From NCBI GenBank assembly GCA_017354515.1, contig JAFMQT010000189.1:1-8134 (forward strand): DNA of 8,134 nucleotides, in the 5' to 3' direction. Positions 6,204 to 8,134 of this stretch are shown here, one piece after another. The DNA is from Nocardia sp. Its GTDB lineage: Bacteria > Actinomycetota > Actinomycetes > Mycobacteriales > Mycobacteriaceae. A model generated the notes under the pieces. That model saw only the letters and a list, made by a program, of their open reading frames with translations. It had not been told where the DNA came from and searched no databases. The translations under genes and the position numbers were made by a program. The first letter of the stretch is position 1. Each line of letters starts with the position of its first letter.

Positions 6204-8134
6204 GAGGTGACCTCCTCGGATGTCGCGATGGGGCCCCCGGTGAGGGACAGGAACACGTCGTCGAGGCTGGGTCGCCGCACCCCGGCGTCGGCCACCGTTA
6301 TCCCCTCGGCCTCTAGCCTGCGCAGGGCCTGCACCATCGTGCGGGTGCCGTCACCGACCACCACCGATACCTCGTCGGCGCCGGGGGCGGGTTCGCCGAG
6401 GCCGATCTCGCCGAGCACCCGCACCGCCGAGGCGAGGTCCTGGCCGGGTGACAGGGTGACGGTGAGCCGCTCACCCCCGATCGAGGATTTGAGTTCGTCG
6501 GCCGACCCCGCGGCGATCACCCGGCCGTGATCGAGGACGGTGATCCGGTCGGCCAGCCGATCGGCCTCCTCGAGGTACTGGGTGGTGAGCAGCACCGTCG
6601 TTCCCGCACGCACCAAACTCTCGATGACGGCCCACATATCGTTGCGGGCGCGCGGATCCAGACCGCTGGTGGGCTCGTCGAGAACCACGATCGGCGGGCG
6701 GGCCACCAGTGCGCCGGCCAGGTCGAGACGGCGTGCCATCCCGCCGGAGTAGGTGCCGGCGCGGCGGTCGGCGGCCTCCTCGAGTCCGAAGTCGCGCAGC
6801 AACTCTCGCGCCCGTGCGGTGGCCGTGTGGCGCGACATCCCGTACAACCGCGCCACCATGCGCAGATTCTCGAAGCCGGTGAGATTGGCGTCCACGGCCG
6901 CGTACTGGCCGGAGACTCCGATCAGGCGGCGGGCGGCGGCAGGGTCGCGCAGCACGTCGACACCGGCGACCCGGACGGTCCCGGAGTCCGGGCGCAGCAG
7001 GGTCGTGACGATGCGGACCGTGGTCGTCTTGCCGGCGCCATTGGGACCGAGCAGGCCGTGAACGGTGCCGGCCGGTATATCGAGGTCGATTCCGTCCAGA
7101 ACCCGCATCCGGCCGTAGTTCTTGACCAGTCCGCTCACCCGCATCGCGGAAGGTTCAGCCATGCCGGTGGGTCGCGGGATCCGCTTGCCCTCGAGGTGAT
7201 CTCGTAGTGCGGGGCCGATCGCCGCGAGCGCGCCCGGGGTGGTCATCCGTGGGTGCGCGCACGGTACGTCGTGGTTGTGCACTGTGCCGGTGACGAATTC
7301 ACGCCAGCTGCCGGGCGTGCGGTCCGCGTGGGCGCGGTTCACCGGATCGTCCGCGGCGGTGAAGAACAGCAGATCCCCGTCGAAGACACCGGGCCGGAAA
7401 CCGTTGGCCTGCTCGGCGCCCGCCATGTACGTGGTGTGCAGCCACGACAGCAGATCCGGGGGCAGCGCCGCGAACGGTCCGGGGCGCGAGCGCAGCAGTT
7501 CGAGCGCCTCGGCCGGATCCGGTTCGGTATCGCCGAATTCGGCGGCCACGTCGATGCCGAACTCGCCCAGGATATCCCGGATACCCGGAACCGCGTCGGC
7601 GGCGAGATCATCGGACAGCCGGTAACTGTCCAGCATGGCCAGCACGCCGACCCGGTCACCGGCGGACTGCAGACGCACCGCGATCTCGTGCGCGATCAGC
7701 CCGCCGAGCGACCAGCCGAGCAAATGGTAGGGACCCTCGGGTCGCACCGAACGGATCTGCTCGATGTAGTAGTCGGCTACCGCCCCGATCGAGTGGAAAC
7801 CGGTCTCGGCCACCGGCGCCTGCAGACCGTAGATCGGCCGATCATCGGGCAATTCGGCGAGCAGGCCGGTGTAACACCAGGACAGCCCGAGGGCGGGCGG
7901 GACACAGAACAGCGGTGCTCGCGTGCCGATTCCGGCGCGCAATGCCAGCACCGGCGCGAAAGCGGGCCGGGTATCCCCGTCGCGCAGATGTGCGGCGAGT
8001 GCGGCAGGCGTCGGCGCACCGAACAGCAGATAGGCCGGCAGGTCGAGTCCGGCTGTCCGGGCCCGCGCGGCCACCGTGGTGGCGAGTAGCGAATTGCCGC
8101 CCAGTTCGAAGAATCCACTGTCGGCGCCGACCTC
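6200..8134 (-). CDS. NRPS C-terminus: carrier protein - thioesterase - DrrA-type ABC ATPase in one polypeptide (5' end outside window)
   Basis: The frame is open to the right edge, so this is the tail of a larger NRPS. Residues are counted from the GTG at 8074; 20 more codons precede it. Carrier domain: FFELGGNSLLATT just upstream of residue 1, its phosphopantetheine Ser at 8092-8090, ending near ALAAHL (25-30). Type I thioesterase, about 50-295: FCVPPALGLSW (56-66), nucleophile GWSLGG (S122), Asp in MLDS (D149), His in VPCAHPRM (H274), aligning with the EntF thioesterase end. After a linker of about 15 residues comes a complete DrrA-like ATPase, 311-624: Walker A GPNGAGKTT (343-351), Q-loop Q390, signature YSGGM (442-446), Walker B IVVLDEPT (462-469), SGLD (470-473), TTQYLEEAD (497-505; Gln where most ABC proteins have His, as I recall for DrrA relatives) and the C-terminal RPSLDDVFLSLTG (601-613). 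It would release a finished peptide and energise its export via the overlapping permease. The fusion is unusual; a frameshift artefact at the junction is the main alternative. Confidence 0.9.
   Translation of the reverse strand, partial: EVGADSGFFELGGNSLLATTVAARARTAGLDLPAYLLFGAPTPAALAAHLRDGDTRPAFAPVLALRAGIGTRAPLFCVPPALGLSWCYTGLLAELPDDRPIYGLQAPVAETGFHSIGAVADYYIEQIRSVRPEGPYHLLGWSLGGLIAHEIAVRLQSAGDRVGVLAMLDSYRLSDDLAADAVPGIRDILGEFGIDVAAEFGDTEPDPAEALELLRSRPGPFAALPPDLLSWLHTTYMAGAEQANGFRPGVFDGDLLFFTAADDPVNRAHADRTPGSWREFVTGTVHNHDVPCAHPRMTTPGALAAIGPALRDHLEGKRIPRPTGMAEPSAMRVSGLVKNYGRMRVLDGIDLDIPAGTVHGLLGPNGAGKTTTVRIVTTLLRPDSGTVRVAGVDVLRDPAAARRLIGVSGQYAAVDANLTGFENLRMVARLYGMSRHTATARARELLRDFGLEEAADRRAGTYSGGMARRLDLAGALVARPPIVVLDEPTSGLDPRARNDMWAVIESLVRAGTTVLLTTQYLEEADRLADRITVLDHGRVIAAGSADELKSSIGGERLTVTLSPGQDLASAVRVLGEIGLGEPAPGADEVSVVVGDGTRTMVQALRRLEAEGITVADAGVRRPSLDDVFLSLTGGPIATSEEVTS
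6204..6217 (-). promoter_or_regulatory. Ribosome binding site for translational coupling to the permease
   Basis: GAGGAGG (6217-6211) lies inside the last codons of the upstream gene, 7 bases before GTG 6203. GAGG (6217-6214) can pair with CCTC (6207-6204), a small hairpin that would mask the site until ribosomes finishing the upstream gene open it. Confidence 0.6.
7160..7186 (-). other. Thioesterase-ATPase junction and possible internal start
   Basis: The thioesterase fold ends near DHLEGK (292-297). The linker RIPRPTG then runs directly into MAEPSAMRVSGLVKNYG, which looks like a native DrrA N-terminus starting at ATG 7162. No Shine-Dalgarno lies 5-12 bases before that ATG, nor before the next ATG (residue 311), so independent initiation is poorly supported. 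A TGA at 7157-7155, in another frame, overlaps the ATG region; one extra base upstream would turn this into a stop/start overlap of two separate genes. Confidence 0.6.

Noticed and set aside
8072..8074. GTG 8074 as the true start of the thioesterase-ATPase gene
   Set aside because: The frame continues to the window edge, and the 20 codons upstream encode the core carrier-protein motif FFELGGNSLL, so this codon is internal to an NRPS.
7253..8089. Plus-strand open frame (278 codons) opposite the thioesterase region
   Set aside because: Shadow of the NRPS frame; no recognisable motif and composition typical of antisense translation.

Overview
The window looks like chromosomal DNA from a high-GC actinobacterium, most likely Nocardia or a close relative in the Mycobacteriales. 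Reasons: strongly G/C-biased third codon positions, frequent GTG starts (four of the five genes whose start is visible), two GT-C polyprenol-phosphate-sugar glycosyltransferases of the type used for cell-envelope mannosylation, and a DrrA/DrrB-type exporter at the end of a nonribosomal peptide synthetase (NRPS) gene. This is judged by eye from protein families; no taxonomic search was possible.

Layout. Bases 22-3393 (minus strand) hold two multi-pass membrane glycosyltransferases: a GT87-type enzyme (2155-3393) followed 63 bp later by a GT39/ArnT-YkcB-type enzyme (22-2091) with unusual Gly-rich loops. A 109-bp divergent intergenic region (3394-3502) separates them from a plus-strand MacroD/YmdB-type macro-domain protein (3503-4042). 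Convergent to it is a secreted class-2 lipase (4085-5254, minus), with a terminator-like hairpin in the 42-bp gap. Upstream of the lipase on the same strand lie a DrrB-type ABC-2 permease (5322-6203) and, overlapping it by 4 bp, the 3' end of a large NRPS gene that runs off the right edge (6200-8134).

How they work together. The right half is the end of an NRPS operon. The last carrier domain and thioesterase release the peptide, and a DrrA-type ATPase plus DrrB-type permease presumably export it. The striking point is that carrier protein, thioesterase and exporter ATPase are read as one uninterrupted polypeptide, so release and export would be physically linked. This is the best candidate for something undescribed. 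However, a single missing base in the short junction would produce the same picture artificially, because a TGA in another frame overlaps the ATPase's natural ATG. The left half looks like envelope glycosylation genes plus an ADP-ribose-metabolism protein with no obvious link to the peptide.

No tRNA, rRNA, CRISPR array, insertion sequence or prophage element was seen. All intergenic gaps are shorter than 110 bp.
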